Source of the DNA: Alphaproteobacteria bacterium
Lineage (GTDB): Bacteria > Pseudomonadota > Alphaproteobacteria > DSM-16000 > Inquilinaceae
Length of the DNA stretch: 35,654 nt
NCBI GenBank assembly: GCA_009909005.1
Contig: JAAAOG010000089.1
Location: 1 to 35,654, forward strand
Reading direction: 5' to 3'
Part shown: positions 1 through 8,619 of the stretch, in pieces
How positions within the stretch are numbered: position 1 is the stretch's first letter
Layout: the number at the start of each line of letters is the position of its first letter
Translations under genes and position numbers: made by a program
The notes under the pieces: model-generated
What the model was told of the DNA's origin: nothing
What the model saw: only the letters and a program-made list of their open reading frames with translations
The model's database searches: none

Positions 1-186
1 CCCCGCCCGGAAGCGCTGCTGGAGGGCCTGATCCTCTTGCAGCAGGCGATCGGCGCGGAGCGCCGCCCCCTCGGCTGGATGCTCGGCCCCGGCGGCCCGC
101 AAAAGGTGGAACCGCCCAGCCTGCGCGACATGAAGCGCGACGCCCGCAGCCGCACCGGGGAACTGCCCTCGCCGGATACGGTTTGA
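1..186 (+). CDS. nuoB: NADH-quinone oxidoreductase subunit B, C-terminal fragment
   Basis: The window opens inside this gene. The visible 61 residues begin PRPEALLEGLILLQ, the segment that directly follows the last cluster N2 cysteine in NuoB (family motif CPPRPEAL). NuoB carries the terminal [4Fe-4S] cluster N2 that hands electrons to quinone in complex I. The gene ends with TGA at 184-186, and nuoCD starts 6 bases later, which indicates one operon. The cysteine ligands themselves lie upstream of the window, so intactness cannot be judged. Confidence 0.9.
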   Translation, partial: PRPEALLEGLILLQQAIGAERRPLGWMLGPGGPQKVEPPSLRDMKRDARSRTGELPSPDTV

Positions 187-192
187 GCCGCC

Positions 193-1938
193 ATGCGGGA
201 AAGGGACGACATCGCCTCCGAGTTGCGGGCGCGGTTCGGCGGCGGGATTCTTGCCGAGCAGGCGACGGCCGACGGCACGCCGACCCTGTGGGCCTCGCGC
301 GACGTGGTGCCGGATCTGCTGCGGCACCTGAAAACCGAGGCGGCGCCGCGCTACCGCATGCTCTTCGATCTCTACGGCATCGACGAGCGCGAACGCACCC
401 ATCGTGACGGCCAGCCGGCCGGCGACTTCACGCTCGTCTATCATCTGCTGTCGCTGGACCAGGCCGAGGAAATCCGCATCAAGGTCCCGCTTGCCGACGG
501 CGACGGGGCCATGCCCAGCCTGACCGGCCTCTGGCCCAACGCCGCCTGGTACGAGCGCGAGGCCTGGGACATGTTCGGCATCGGCTTTTCCGGCCACCCC
601 GATCTGCGGCGGATCCTGATGCCGCCGACCTGGCAGGGCCACCCGCTGCGCAAGGACCATTACGCCCGCGCCACCGAAGGCGGCCCCTATACCCTGCCCG
701 GCGAGCGCCGCCGACAGGAGGAGGAGGCGCTGGCGGTCGATCCGTCGATGTACGGGCTGGAGCACGACGACGCCGCCGAGACGATGATCCTCAATCTCGG
801 GCCCAACCATCCGAGCGTCCACGGCGTCTTCCGGGTCATCCTGCAGCTGGACGGCGAGGAAATCGTCGCCGCGGTGCCGGATATCGGCTACCACCATCGC
901 GGCGCCGAGAAGATGGGCGAGCGCCAGTCCTGGCACACCTACATCCCCTATACCGACCGCGTCGACTATCTGGGCGGGGTGATGAACAACCTGCCCTACG
1001 TCATGGCGGTCGAGCGCCTCGCCGGGATCGAGGTGCCGGAGCGCGTCCGGGTGATCCGCATCATGCTGGCCGAGCTGTTCCGCATCGCCAGCCATCTCGT
1101 CTTTTACGGCACCATGGCCCAGGATGTCGGGGCCCTGTCGCCGGTGTTCTACATGTTCACCGACCGCGAAAAGGTCTTCGACGTGGTGGAAGCGATCTGC
1201 GGCTTCCGCATGCATCCCGGCTGGTTCCGCATCGGCGGCGTCGCGCAGGACCTGCCCGCGGGCTGGGAAGGCCTGGTGCACGGCTTCCTCGATTACATGC
1301 CGCGGCGCATGGACGAATACGACAAGCTCGTCCTGCAGAACCTGGTCTTCCGCCAGAGGACCAGGGGCGTCGGCGCGTACACCACCGACGAGGCGATCGA
1401 CTGGGGCGTCACCGGGCCCGGCCTGCGCGCCACCGGACTGGATTGGGACCTGCGCAAGGTCAGGCCTTATGGCGGCTATGACCGCTTCGATTTCGATGTG
1501 CCGACCGCCGCCAATGGCGACTGCTACGACCGCACATTGGTGCGGGCCGAGGAAATCCGCCAGAGCCTGCGCATCGTCCGGCAGTGCGTCGACACTATGC
1601 CGGCCGGCGACTACAAGGCCCGCCACCCCCTGACCACGCCGCCGCTCAAGGAGCGGACGATGCACGACATCGAGACGCTGATCACCCATTTCCTCGGCGT
1701 CAGCTGGGGCCCGGTGATCCCGCCCGGCGAGGCGAGCGTTATGGTCGAGGCGACCAAGGGCCTCAACGCCTATTCGCTGATCAGCGATGGCGGGACGATG
1801 TCCTATCGCACGCGCATCCGCACGCCCTCCTTCCCGCATCTGCAGATGATCCCGCTGATGTGTCGGGGGTCCATGGTGCCCGACCTGATCGCGGTGCTCG
1901 GCAGCATCGATTTCGTGCTGGCCGATGTCGACCGCTGA
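193..1938 (+). CDS. nuoCD: Fused NADH-quinone oxidoreductase subunit C/D
   Basis: A 581-residue fusion of NuoC (about residues 1-190, 30-kDa subunit; [12 protein letters not shown] and HPLRKD motifs) and NuoD (about residues 195-581, 49-kDa subunit; [25 protein letters not shown], and a C-terminal DFVLADVDR). These subunits form the quinone-binding Q-module of complex I with NuoB. Fusion of C and D is the arrangement in E. coli and relatives. Most alphaproteobacterial main complex I operons keep them separate, so this may be a second, E. coli-type enzyme (inference). ATG at 193 lies 6 bases after nuoB, and the next gene begins within about 10 bases of its stop. Confidence 0.96.
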   Translation: MRERDDIASELRARFGGGILAEQATADGTPTLWASRDVVPDLLRHLKTEAAPRYRMLFDLYGIDERERTHRDGQPAGDFTLVYHLLSLDQAEEIRIKVPLADGDGAMPSLTGLWPNAAWYEREAWDMFGIGFSGHPDLRRILMPPTWQGHPLRKDHYARATEGGPYTLPGERRRQEEEALAVDPSMYGLEHDDAAETMILNLGPNHPSVHGVFRVILQLDGEEIVAAVPDIGYHHRGAEKMGERQSWHTYIPYTDRVDYLGGVMNNLPYVMAVERLAGIEVPERVRVIRIMLAELFRIASHLVFYGTMAQDVGALSPVFYMFTDREKVFDVVEAICGFRMHPGWFRIGGVAQDLPAGWEGLVHGFLDYMPRRMDEYDKLVLQNLVFRQRTRGVGAYTTDEAIDWGVTGPGLRATGLDWDLRKVRPYGGYDRFDFDVPTAANGDCYDRTLVRAEEIRQSLRIVRQCVDTMPAGDYKARHPLTTPPLKERTMHDIETLITHFLGVSWGPVIPPGEASVMVEATKGLNAYSLISDGGTMSYRTRIRTPSFPHLQMIPLMCRGSMVPDLIAVLGSIDFVLADVDR

Positions 1939-1948
1939 GGAGCGCCCT

Positions 1949-2413
1949 ATGCTGACCGCTGAGGAACGCGACGTCATCACCGGCCTGCTGGGCCACTACA
2001 CCGACCCGCGCGCCGCCGTAGTCGAGGCCCTGAAGGTCGTCCAGGAACACCGCCGCTGGGTGCCGGACGAGGCGCTGCCGGAGGTCGGCGCCCTGCTCGG
2101 CCTGTCGGCCCACGATGTCGACGCCGTCGCCACCTTCTACAATCTGATCTTCCGGCAGCCGGTCGGCCGCCATGTCATCCTGGTCTGCGACAGCGTCAGC
2201 TGCTGGATGCTCGGCTATGAGGACATCGCCACGGCGCTGAAACGGAGACTGGGCATCGGCTTCGGCGAGACCACGCCCGACGACCGCTTCACCCTGCTGC
2301 CGATCTGCTGCCTGGGGGCCTGCGACAAGGCCCCGGCCATGCTGATCGACTTCGAGCTTTACGGCGATCTGACCCCGGAGCGGCTCGACGCCGCCCTTGG
2401 CCATTACGCGTGA
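1949..2413 (+). CDS. nuoE: NADH-quinone oxidoreductase subunit E
   Basis: A 154-residue NuoE (24-kDa subunit), a thioredoxin-fold protein with the [2Fe-2S] cluster N1a of the NADH-dehydrogenase module. The four ligands are visible as C-x4-C (CDSVSC) and C-x3-C (CLGAC). The ATG at 1949 is preferred because TGAGGAG at 1936-1942 sits six bases before it. An in-frame ATG at 1925 would overlap nuoCD and lacks such a site. The gene is spaced as part of the nuo operon and its TGA overlaps a possible GTG start of nuoF. Length is typical. Confidence 0.95.
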   Translation: MLTAEERDVITGLLGHYTDPRAAVVEALKVVQEHRRWVPDEALPEVGALLGLSAHDVDAVATFYNLIFRQPVGRHVILVCDSVSCWMLGYEDIATALKRRLGIGFGETTPDDRFTLLPICCLGACDKAPAMLIDFELYGDLTPERLDAALGHYA

Positions 2414-2421
2414 GCCCGGCC

Positions 2422-3693
2422 ATGCGCGACGAAGACCGCCCGCTCACCCGCAATATCCGCCCCGGCGAGCCGCCGCTCGACCGCGCCGGCTATGAAGAGG
2501 CCGGCGGCTATCGCGCCCTGAAGGCGGTAATCGGGCGCCGCGACCCGGGCGAATTGCTAGACATCGTCAAGGACTCCGGCCTGCGCGGCCGCGGCGGCGC
2601 CGGCTTCCCGACCGGCATGAAATGGGGCTTCATCCCGATGGGCCCGGACGCGCCGAAGCAGAAATACCTGATCGTCAATGCCGACGAGATGGAGCCCGGC
2701 ACCTTCAAGGACCGCTTCCTGCTGGAGGGCGACCCGCACCAGATGGTCGAGGCGGCCATCGTCGCCGCCTGGATCATCCAGGCCTCCGACGTCTACATCT
2801 TCGTCCGCGACGCCTATCGCCGCGCCACCGACCTGCTGCGCGCCGCCCTCGCCGAGGCGCGGGAGGCCGGGTATCTCGGGCGCAATATCCTCGGCTCCGG
2901 CTATGAGCTGGAGGTGCACCTGCACACCAGCGCCGGACGCTATATCTGCGGCGAGGAGACGGCGCTGATCAACGCCCTGGAGGGCAAGCGCGCGGTGCCG
3001 CGGCAAAAGCCGCCCTTTCCGCAGTCGAGCGGCCTCTGGGGCCGGCCCAGCGTCGTCAACAATGTCGAGACGCTCTACAACATCCCGCACATCGTGCTGC
3101 GCGGCGCCGAGTGGTATCGCGGCCTCGGCAAAGGCGCGGACGGCGGCACCAAGCTGTTCGGCGCCAGCGGCCGGGTCAAGCGCAAAGGCCCGTGGGAACT
3201 GCCCATGGGCACGCCGCTCCGCGAGCTGCTGGAGGCGCACGCCGGCGGCATGCACGACGGCCACGGCTTTCGCGGCCTGCTGCCCGGCGGCGCCTCGACC
3301 GGCTTTCTGGTCGACGAGCATCTCGACCTGCCGATGGATTTCGACCCCATCCAGAATGCCGGCAGCCGGCTGGGCACCGGCGCGCTGATCGTCCTCGACG
3401 ACCGCACCTCGCTGATGGGCATGCTGCGCAATCTGGAGCACTTCTTCGCGCGGGAGAGTTGCGGCTGGTGCACCCCCTGCCGCGACGGCCTGCCCTGGGT
3501 CGAGCGCATCCTCGCCGCCTTCGCGGCCGGCCGGGGCACCGCGGAGGAGCTGGATATCCTGGAAATGCACACGCGCTTCTGCGGCATGGGCAAGACCTTT
3601 TGCGCCCATGCGCCGGGGGCGATCATGCCGCTGGAAACCGCCCTGAAGTATTTCCGCGACGATTTCGAACGCGGCCTGACGCGGGCCGCCTGA
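2422..3693 (+). CDS. nuoF: NADH-quinone oxidoreductase subunit F
   Basis: The 51-kDa subunit, which binds NADH and FMN and carries [4Fe-4S] cluster N3. The FMN/NADH-binding glycine-rich motif GRGGAGFPTG lies near residue 60, followed by NADEMEPGTFKDR and CGEETALINALEG. Cluster ligands are CGWCTPC near the C-terminus and the later cysteines of FCGMGKTFC. The N-terminus (PLTRNI..GYRAL) resembles the E. coli version. A GTG at 2410 (overlapping the nuoE stop) is an alternative start adding four residues, and neither start has a strong Shine-Dalgarno. It sits in the operon between nuoE and nuoG, 11 bases before the latter. Confidence 0.96.
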   Translation: MRDEDRPLTRNIRPGEPPLDRAGYEEAGGYRALKAVIGRRDPGELLDIVKDSGLRGRGGAGFPTGMKWGFIPMGPDAPKQKYLIVNADEMEPGTFKDRFLLEGDPHQMVEAAIVAAWIIQASDVYIFVRDAYRRATDLLRAALAEAREAGYLGRNILGSGYELEVHLHTSAGRYICGEETALINALEGKRAVPRQKPPFPQSSGLWGRPSVVNNVETLYNIPHIVLRGAEWYRGLGKGADGGTKLFGASGRVKRKGPWELPMGTPLRELLEAHAGGMHDGHGFRGLLPGGASTGFLVDEHLDLPMDFDPIQNAGSRLGTGALIVLDDRTSLMGMLRNLEHFFARESCGWCTPCRDGLPWVERILAAFAAGRGTAEELDILEMHTRFCGMGKTFCAHAPGAIMPLETALKYFRDDFERGLTRAA

Positions 3694-3704
3694 GGGAGCG
3701 GGCG

Positions 3705-6467
3705 ATGGCCACGGTCTTCATCGACGGCAAGCCCTATGAGGTCGACCCGTCCAGGAACATGCTGCAAGTCGCCTTGGAGCTGGGCTTCGACCTGCCCTAT
3801 TTCTGCTGGCACCCGGCCCTGGGCTCGGTCGGCGCCTGCCGGCAATGCGCCGTCAGCCAGTACAAGGACGCGGACGATACCGCCGGCAAGCTCGGCATGG
3901 CCTGCATGACCGCGGCCGGCGAGGGCACCCGCATCGGCATCGAGAGCGAGGAGGCGCGCGAGTTCCGCAAATCGGTGATCGAATGGCTGATGATCGCCCA
4001 CCCGCATGACTGCCCGGTCTGCGAGGAGGGGGGCGAGTGCCATCTGCAGGACATGACGGTGATGGCCGGCCATGCCTATCGCCGCTACCGTTATGGCAAG
4101 CGCACCCACCGCAACCAGGATCTCGGGCCCTTCATCGGCCATGAGATGAACCGCTGCATCGCCTGCTATCGCTGCGTCCGCTTCTACAAGGAGTATGCCG
4201 GCGGGCGCGACCTCGATGCCTTCGCCACCGCCCGCGACGTCTATTTCGGCCGCAGCGCCGACGGCGTGCTGGAAAGCCCGTTCAGCGGCAATCTGGCGGA
4301 AATCTGCCCGACCGGCGTCTTCACCGACAAGACGCTGGGCGAGGCCTATACGCGCAAATGGGACATGGCCTCGGCGCCGTCGGTCTGCGGCCATTGCAGC
4401 CTCGGCTGCAACACCTTCGTCAATGAGCGCTATGGCGCGGTGCGGCGCATCCTCAACCGCTATAACCATGCCATCAACGGCTATTTCCTGTGCGACCGCG
4501 GGCGCTTCGGCTATGGCTTCGCCAATCGCGAGGACCGGCCGACCACGCCGCTGCTGCGCCGGGTGCGCGGCGGCGCGCCCTCCCCCGCCTCGGCCACGGA
4601 GGTCGCCGGCTATCTCGGCACCTGGCTGGCCGAGCCTTCCGGGGTGATCGGCCTCGGCTCGCCGCGCGCCTCGCTGGAGAGCAATTTCGCCCTGCAGACC
4701 GCGGTCGGGGCGGAGCGCTTCTACCACGCGGTGCCGGAGGCCGAGCGGGCGCTGGTCGCGACCGTGCTCGGGCTGATGCGGGGAGGCCCGGTGCCGACCG
4801 CCTCCCTGCGCGAGGCGGAGGACGCCGACGCGGTGCTGGTGCTGGGCGAGGATGTCGGCAACACCGCTCCGCGCCTCGCTCTGTCGCTGCGCCAGTCGGT
4901 GCGGCACGCCGCCTGGCGGGTCGCCGACAAGGCCGGGGTGCCGCGCTGGCAGGACAATGGCGTGCGGGAAGCGGCGCATCTCGCCCGCAGCCCGCTGGTG
5001 CTGGCGACGCCCGAGGCCGGCGATCTGGAGGACGTGGCGCTGGCCAGCCTGTGCGGCACGCCGGACCGGCTGGCCCGCTTCGGCTGTGCCGTCGCCCATG
5101 CCATCGACGGCGGCCTGCCGGAGGCCGCGGTGCCGGACGCGGTCCGGACCCTGGCGGCGCGGACGGCCGAGGCGCTGCTGGCCGCCGACCGGCCGCTGGT
5201 CGTCTCAGGCACCGGCTGCCTGAGCGAAGCCGTGGTCCGGGCCGCCGCGATGATCGCGGGCGCGCTCCACCGGCGAAACGCCGCAACGAAGCAGCTGTTC
5301 GTGCTGCCGCAGGCGAACAGCGCCGGCCTCGCCTTGCTGGAGAGCGCCGGCGGTGTCGAGGCGGCGCTGGCCCGCGCCCGGGCCGGCGACATCCACACCG
5401 TCGTGGTGATGGAGGCCGATCCCGACCGCGTCGCCGACCCGGCTGCCGTCGATGAGGCGTTGAGCGACGTCCGGCATGTCGTCGTGCTCGACCCTCTGCC
5501 CACCGGCTTTGCCGCCCGCCGCGCCGACCTGGTGCTGCCGGCCGCGAGTTTCGCCGATGCGGCCGGGACCGTCGTCAACCATGAGGGGAGGGCGCAGCGC
5601 TTCGCCGCCGTCCGCCCGCCGCCGGGCGATGTGCAGGCGAGCTGGCGCTGGCTGCGCGACGCGCTCGCCCGCGGCGGCCGCAGCGAGGCGGCCGGCTGGC
5701 AGCGCCTGGACGATCTCACTCTCGCCCTGGCAGCGCGCGGCGGCGACCTCACCGGGCTGGAGCATGTCGCCCCGCCGGCCGAGGCCCGCCATGCCGGCCG
5801 GCCGCTGCCGCGCGAACCGCACCGGGCCAGCGGCCGCACCGCCGTGCATGCCGGCAAGACGATGTTCGAGCCGGCCGCCCCGCCCGATCCGGACACGCCG
5901 CTCAGGCATTCCATGGAAGGGCACTATGCCCCCGGCCGGGTGCCGCCGGCCCTGCTGCCCTTCCTCTGGCAGCCCGGCTGGGACTCCGAACAGGCGCTGA
6001 ACAAGTTCCAGGCCGAGATCACCGGCCCGCTGAAGGGCGGCGACCGCAGCGTGCGCCTGCTCGCCCCCGACCCGGACGCCCCGGCCCCGATCTGCGACCC
6101 GCCGCCGCCCGAGCCGGGCCCGGCGGACGGAACCTGGCCGGACCCGGCGGACGGAAGCTGGCCGGGCCCGGCGGACGGAACCTGGCCGGTCGTGCCGGTC
6201 TGGCGCGTCTTCGGCAGCGAGGAACTCAGCACCGCCGCCCCGGCCATCCGCGCCCGCATGACCCCGCCCCACCTCCTCGTCCACCCGGCCGACGCCGAGC
6301 ACCTCGGCCTCCGCCCCGGCGCCCCGCTCACCCTCACCGTCGAGGGCCGCCGCCTCACCCTGCCCATCGCCCTGTCCGAAACCATCCCGGAAGGCACCAT
6401 CGGCCTGCCTGCCGGCTTCCCGGAAACGGCCGGGTTCCCGATTGCCGGGGCGACTACCGCACGCTGA
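3705..6467 (+). CDS. nuoG: NADH-quinone oxidoreductase subunit G
   Basis: A 920-residue NuoG, the iron-sulfur-rich subunit of the NADH arm. An N-terminal ferredoxin-like domain carries CWHP, GACRQC and a later CM (N1b). Then come HPHDCPVCEEGGEC (N4/N5 type), MNRCIACYRCVRF with ICPTG, and CGHCSLGC plus a downstream cysteine, the additional N7 site found in E. coli-like enzymes. The remainder is a degenerate molybdopterin-oxidoreductase-like domain. Near the C-terminus an eight-residue unit PADG(T/S)WPx is repeated three times. ATG at 3705 follows GGGAGCGGGCG. No nuoH follows, so the operon as seen ends here. Confidence 0.95.
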   Translation: MATVFIDGKPYEVDPSRNMLQVALELGFDLPYFCWHPALGSVGACRQCAVSQYKDADDTAGKLGMACMTAAGEGTRIGIESEEAREFRKSVIEWLMIAHPHDCPVCEEGGECHLQDMTVMAGHAYRRYRYGKRTHRNQDLGPFIGHEMNRCIACYRCVRFYKEYAGGRDLDAFATARDVYFGRSADGVLESPFSGNLAEICPTGVFTDKTLGEAYTRKWDMASAPSVCGHCSLGCNTFVNERYGAVRRILNRYNHAINGYFLCDRGRFGYGFANREDRPTTPLLRRVRGGAPSPASATEVAGYLGTWLAEPSGVIGLGSPRASLESNFALQTAVGAERFYHAVPEAERALVATVLGLMRGGPVPTASLREAEDADAVLVLGEDVGNTAPRLALSLRQSVRHAAWRVADKAGVPRWQDNGVREAAHLARSPLVLATPEAGDLEDVALASLCGTPDRLARFGCAVAHAIDGGLPEAAVPDAVRTLAARTAEALLAADRPLVVSGTGCLSEAVVRAAAMIAGALHRRNAATKQLFVLPQANSAGLALLESAGGVEAALARARAGDIHTVVVMEADPDRVADPAAVDEALSDVRHVVVLDPLPTGFAARRADLVLPAASFADAAGTVVNHEGRAQRFAAVRPPPGDVQASWRWLRDALARGGRSEAAGWQRLDDLTLALAARGGDLTGLEHVAPPAEARHAGRPLPREPHRASGRTAVHAGKTMFEPAAPPDPDTPLRHSMEGHYAPGRVPPALLPFLWQPGWDSEQALNKFQAEITGPLKGGDRSVRLLAPDPDAPAPICDPPPPEPGPADGTWPDPADGSWPGPADGTWPVVPVWRVFGSEELSTAAPAIRARMTPPHLLVHPADAEHLGLRPGAPLTLTVEGRRLTLPIALSETIPEGTIGLPAGFPETAGFPIAGATTAR
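6118..6189 (+). repeat. Three tandem 24-bp repeats inside nuoG
   Basis: Units at 6118-6141, 6142-6165 and 6166-6189 are nearly identical and codon-aligned, giving PADGTWPD, PADGSWPG and PADGTWPV. They fall in a proline-rich linker between the body of NuoG and its last beta domain (VWRVFGSEELS). The unit differs at only a few bases, which indicates recent expansion by slippage. Confidence 0.9.
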
Positions 6468-6773
6468 CGGCACCGATCCGGACGCGGCATCATCCGCATA
6501 AAGTGAACTTTGTTGAAGTCATTCCTCATTTCGTCTCATTGTTCGACCGGCTCGGAAGTGCGCATAACAGAGCAGCGGGCGATGGACAAAAAGGACAAGC
6601 CGGACCGGAATCAGCGTCAGGAGGATGGGATTCCGGCTGATCGCCGTAGCGGCGACAACATATCCATCCATAAGAGAGGATCGAGACCGCTCAAACCGTG
6701 GCGAACAGCACGTGGGGGATCGGCGGCCGCCGCCGCGCAGGCCGAAACCGCCGGACCCGCCGGAGGAATGACA
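6468..6773. other. 306-bp gap after nuoG
   Basis: No gene is called here. The first 80 bases are less G+C-rich and may hold the promoter of the next gene. The reading frame of the next gene stays open upstream to 6510, with an ATG at 6582. The implied extra residues are hydrophilic, repetitive (poly-Ala, Arg-rich) and have no family look, so I treat it as non-coding. No clear terminator hairpin with a T-tract follows nuoG. Confidence 0.5.
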
Positions 6774-7382
6774 ATGACCGATCCGAAGGACGAGCAGTAC
6801 GGGCTTGATTTCTCGATCGAGAAGTCAATGCGCTATCTGCAGCGGCGGCGGGACTTCTTCGACCGGATGCACAAGCTGTTTCTGTTGCTGATTATCCTGT
6901 CCGGCACCGCCTCCTTCGCCTCATTCTTCGGCAGCGGCGCCGCCTGGGGCCTGGTCACCGCCCTTCTGGCCGCCACCGATCTCGTCTTCGGCCTGTCCGA
7001 CCGCGCGCGCGATCATGAATTCCTGCGCCGGCGTTTCGCCCAGCTGGCCGGCAGACTCCGCGCGACCAGCGACCCCACCGAAGCCGACATCCATGAGTGG
7101 ACACGCGAACGCATCGAAATCGAAACCGACGAACCGCCGACGATGTGGGCGCTGGAGGCCTCGTGCTATAATGAGGTCGTCCATGCCTGGGGCCGGGAGA
7201 CGGATTGGGGCGTGGTGCCGCTGCGCTGGCATCACCGGCTGTTCATGGATGTCTGGCCCTTTGCCAAGGCCGAGTTTCCGCCCTGCGAGGTGGTCACCCA
7301 TACGCGCGGCCCCGGCCACACGCCCCCACGCCCCCTGGCACCGGGCCCCGCCGCGCCCGCCCAGTCCGGAGACCCGCCATGA
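6774..7382 (+). CDS. Two-TM protein, SLATT-like
   Basis: A 202-residue protein with an N-terminal amphipathic, Arg-rich segment (MRYLQRRRDFFDRMHK). Two adjacent hydrophobic helices follow (about residues 41-60 and 63-83), then a long soluble helical tail starting LRRRFAQLAGRL. This layout resembles the SLATT domain, a two-TM effector predicted to form membrane pores in nucleotide-activated conflict systems. No SMODS or SLOG partner lies beside it, so the assignment is tentative. The ATG at 6774 sits 7 bases after GGAGG; another ATG at 6768 is too close. The C-terminal 30 residues are Pro-rich and probably disordered. Confidence 0.75.
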   Translation: MTDPKDEQYGLDFSIEKSMRYLQRRRDFFDRMHKLFLLLIILSGTASFASFFGSGAAWGLVTALLAATDLVFGLSDRARDHEFLRRRFAQLAGRLRATSDPTEADIHEWTRERIEIETDEPPTMWALEASCYNEVVHAWGRETDWGVVPLRWHHRLFMDVWPFAKAEFPPCEVVTHTRGPGHTPPRPLAPGPAAPAQSGDPP

Positions 7383-7394
7383 CGGCGGGCGCAA

Positions 7395-7991
7395 CTACAG
7401 GTCGAGATGGGCCTGGGGCACCCGGAAAACGCCCTTGATACAGTCGGGATTGCGCACACAAATCTGGATGTGGGTTTTCTCGAAGAAGCCGGCCCCCGGA
7501 TAAATCGGCGTCCCTTCAAGAAACACGCCGCGGACACTGTCGAACGCCGGCAAGCCGCCCGTCTTCCGGATCTCATGAAGGTGGTTGATTACGGCGCAGT
7601 CGAGCTTCCGCAATAGAAGATCCGATCCGCCCAAATTCTTGGGCAGTGGTCGACCGGATGACCTATTGTAGCTTTTGAAGTCTTCGTAAACAGCCTTGAT
7701 TTTCTTGAGCCCGTTCGAGGATATCAGGTCGAGGCAAAAGCCGAGATCAATGACGGCACCGACAACGTCGGCGTCTTCAAGTGTACCAGTCTTCTGCTGC
7801 TTTCTCTCCGTCACTTCCCGGGCAAACTCCAGGCCGCGAAGCGGATTGCTTTCCCAGAAATACACTCCCGAACCAAGCCAGTCATAATCATTTTCGCTCG
7901 GCAGAAAATTGCCGCCGGCAATCAGGGCCTCGGCAACACGGCGATCGCAGCCGTGGTAGCCAAGGACAAAGGCTGTCGACAGCTGGTGCAC
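7395..7991 (-). CDS. Probable ADP-ribosyltransferase-fold toxin
   Basis: A 198-residue protein with a GTG start. The N-terminus has YHG (His13) and then DWLGSGVYFWE (Tyr44, Glu47). The C-terminal part has GAGFFEKTHIQICVRN, whose Glu is a candidate catalytic residue. This order matches the His-Tyr-Glu layout of PARP-like ADP-ribosyltransferases, which transfer ADP-ribose from NAD+ to a protein or nucleic acid. There is no signal peptide, so it would act in the cytosol. The gene lies 11 bases after the stop of a 57-residue acidic-tailed gene on the same strand, an arrangement typical of toxin-antitoxin operons. Family assignment comes from motif reading only; the target is unknown. Confidence 0.8.
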   Translation of the reverse strand: MHQLSTAFVLGYHGCDRRVAEALIAGGNFLPSENDYDWLGSGVYFWESNPLRGLEFAREVTERKQQKTGTLEDADVVGAVIDLGFCLDLISSNGLKKIKAVYEDFKSYNRSSGRPLPKNLGGSDLLLRKLDCAVINHLHEIRKTGGLPAFDSVRGVFLEGTPIYPGAGFFEKTHIQICVRNPDCIKGVFRVPQAHLDL

Positions 7992-8002
7992 GGGAGCCCA
8001 CG

Positions 8003-8176
8003 CTAATCGCGGTCTTCGTCCTCCGGCTCGGGCCTGTAAGGCTCGGCGATTTCGTCGTTCTCGTCGAGAAAACCCTCCTCGCGTAGAAACGCCCGCGCCT
8101 TCTCCGGCGTCGCCGTGTGCTCGCGGTTGACGGCCCGCATCACGTCCAGAAACTCTTCGAGCTCTGCCTTGGTCAT
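8003..8176 (-). CDS. Small putative antitoxin
   Basis: A 57-residue protein, MTKAELEEFLDVMRAVNREHT then ATPEKARAFLREEGFL and an acidic C-terminus (EPEDEDRD). The central segment resembles small proteins in which a residue run of the type ARxFLxxxGI is followed by a YR-containing end. It has no DNA-binding motif I recognise. ATG at 8176 follows GGGAGG by about six bases; an ATG two codons upstream is too close to that site. It is the first gene of a two-gene unit with the ART-fold protein, so a neutralising partner role is inferred from position, size and acidity. Confidence 0.7.
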   Translation of the reverse strand: MTKAELEEFLDVMRAVNREHTATPEKARAFLREEGFLDENDEIAEPYRPEPEDEDRD

Positions 8177-8619
8177 CCGCATCCTCCCTCTGCCGCCGGA
8201 GTCAATGTCACCCGCCGGACCGCCCGGCGCAAGAGCGGCCTGAGCCCGGGCTGCCGGGACGCCAGGGCGCCCGGTACGCTCCTTTGCGTGCCGGTCCCGG
8301 CCCGCCGTCATCGATCTCCGTCCAACCGCGGCGTCACCGCGCCGCCCGGCGATGTCGAGCGCGGCAAAGCATCACCATCACTATCACCTGCAAAGGCCGG
8401 CCGGCACCCCGCCTTGAACCTGCCGAGCCCGCCGACATGACCCGCCAATGCCAAGCGGTCCACAAACCTACGACCCTTGCGCCCGCACCCTGCCCCCCAC
8501 CGATCTGACCATAGCCGGCCTCCTCTCCGCCCGCGACGATGGCCGGAAAGAGATCCCGGTATGTCTATTTTGGGGTACAATGCGCTCTCAACGAAGAGTC
8601 ATTTCGTCGGGAGAGCAGG
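8177..8619. other. 443-bp non-coding gap
   Basis: The gap lies between the minus-strand antitoxin start and the plus-strand Ntn hydrolase, so promoters for both should lie here. It contains one copy of a short dispersed repeat (8222-8251). Open frames are present on both strands but have no Shine-Dalgarno site or protein-like composition. I see no RNA gene. Confidence 0.45.
8222..8251. repeat. Short dispersed repeat, copy 1
   Basis: This stretch (starting GCCCGGCGCAAGAGCGGCCT) matches 9761-9790 at 26 of 30 positions. Both copies are intergenic and in the same orientation, one on each side of the proteasome-like gene. The origin is unknown. Confidence 0.55.

Noticed and set aside
3075-5099. 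674-codon minus-strand frame over nuoF and nuoG
   Set aside because: A G+C-rich shadow frame opposite well-supported genes; composition is Arg/Ala/Gly-rich with no family motif.
6510-6773. N-terminal extension of the two-TM protein
   Set aside because: No ribosome site, repetitive Ala/Arg-rich residues, while a good site exists at 6762-6766.
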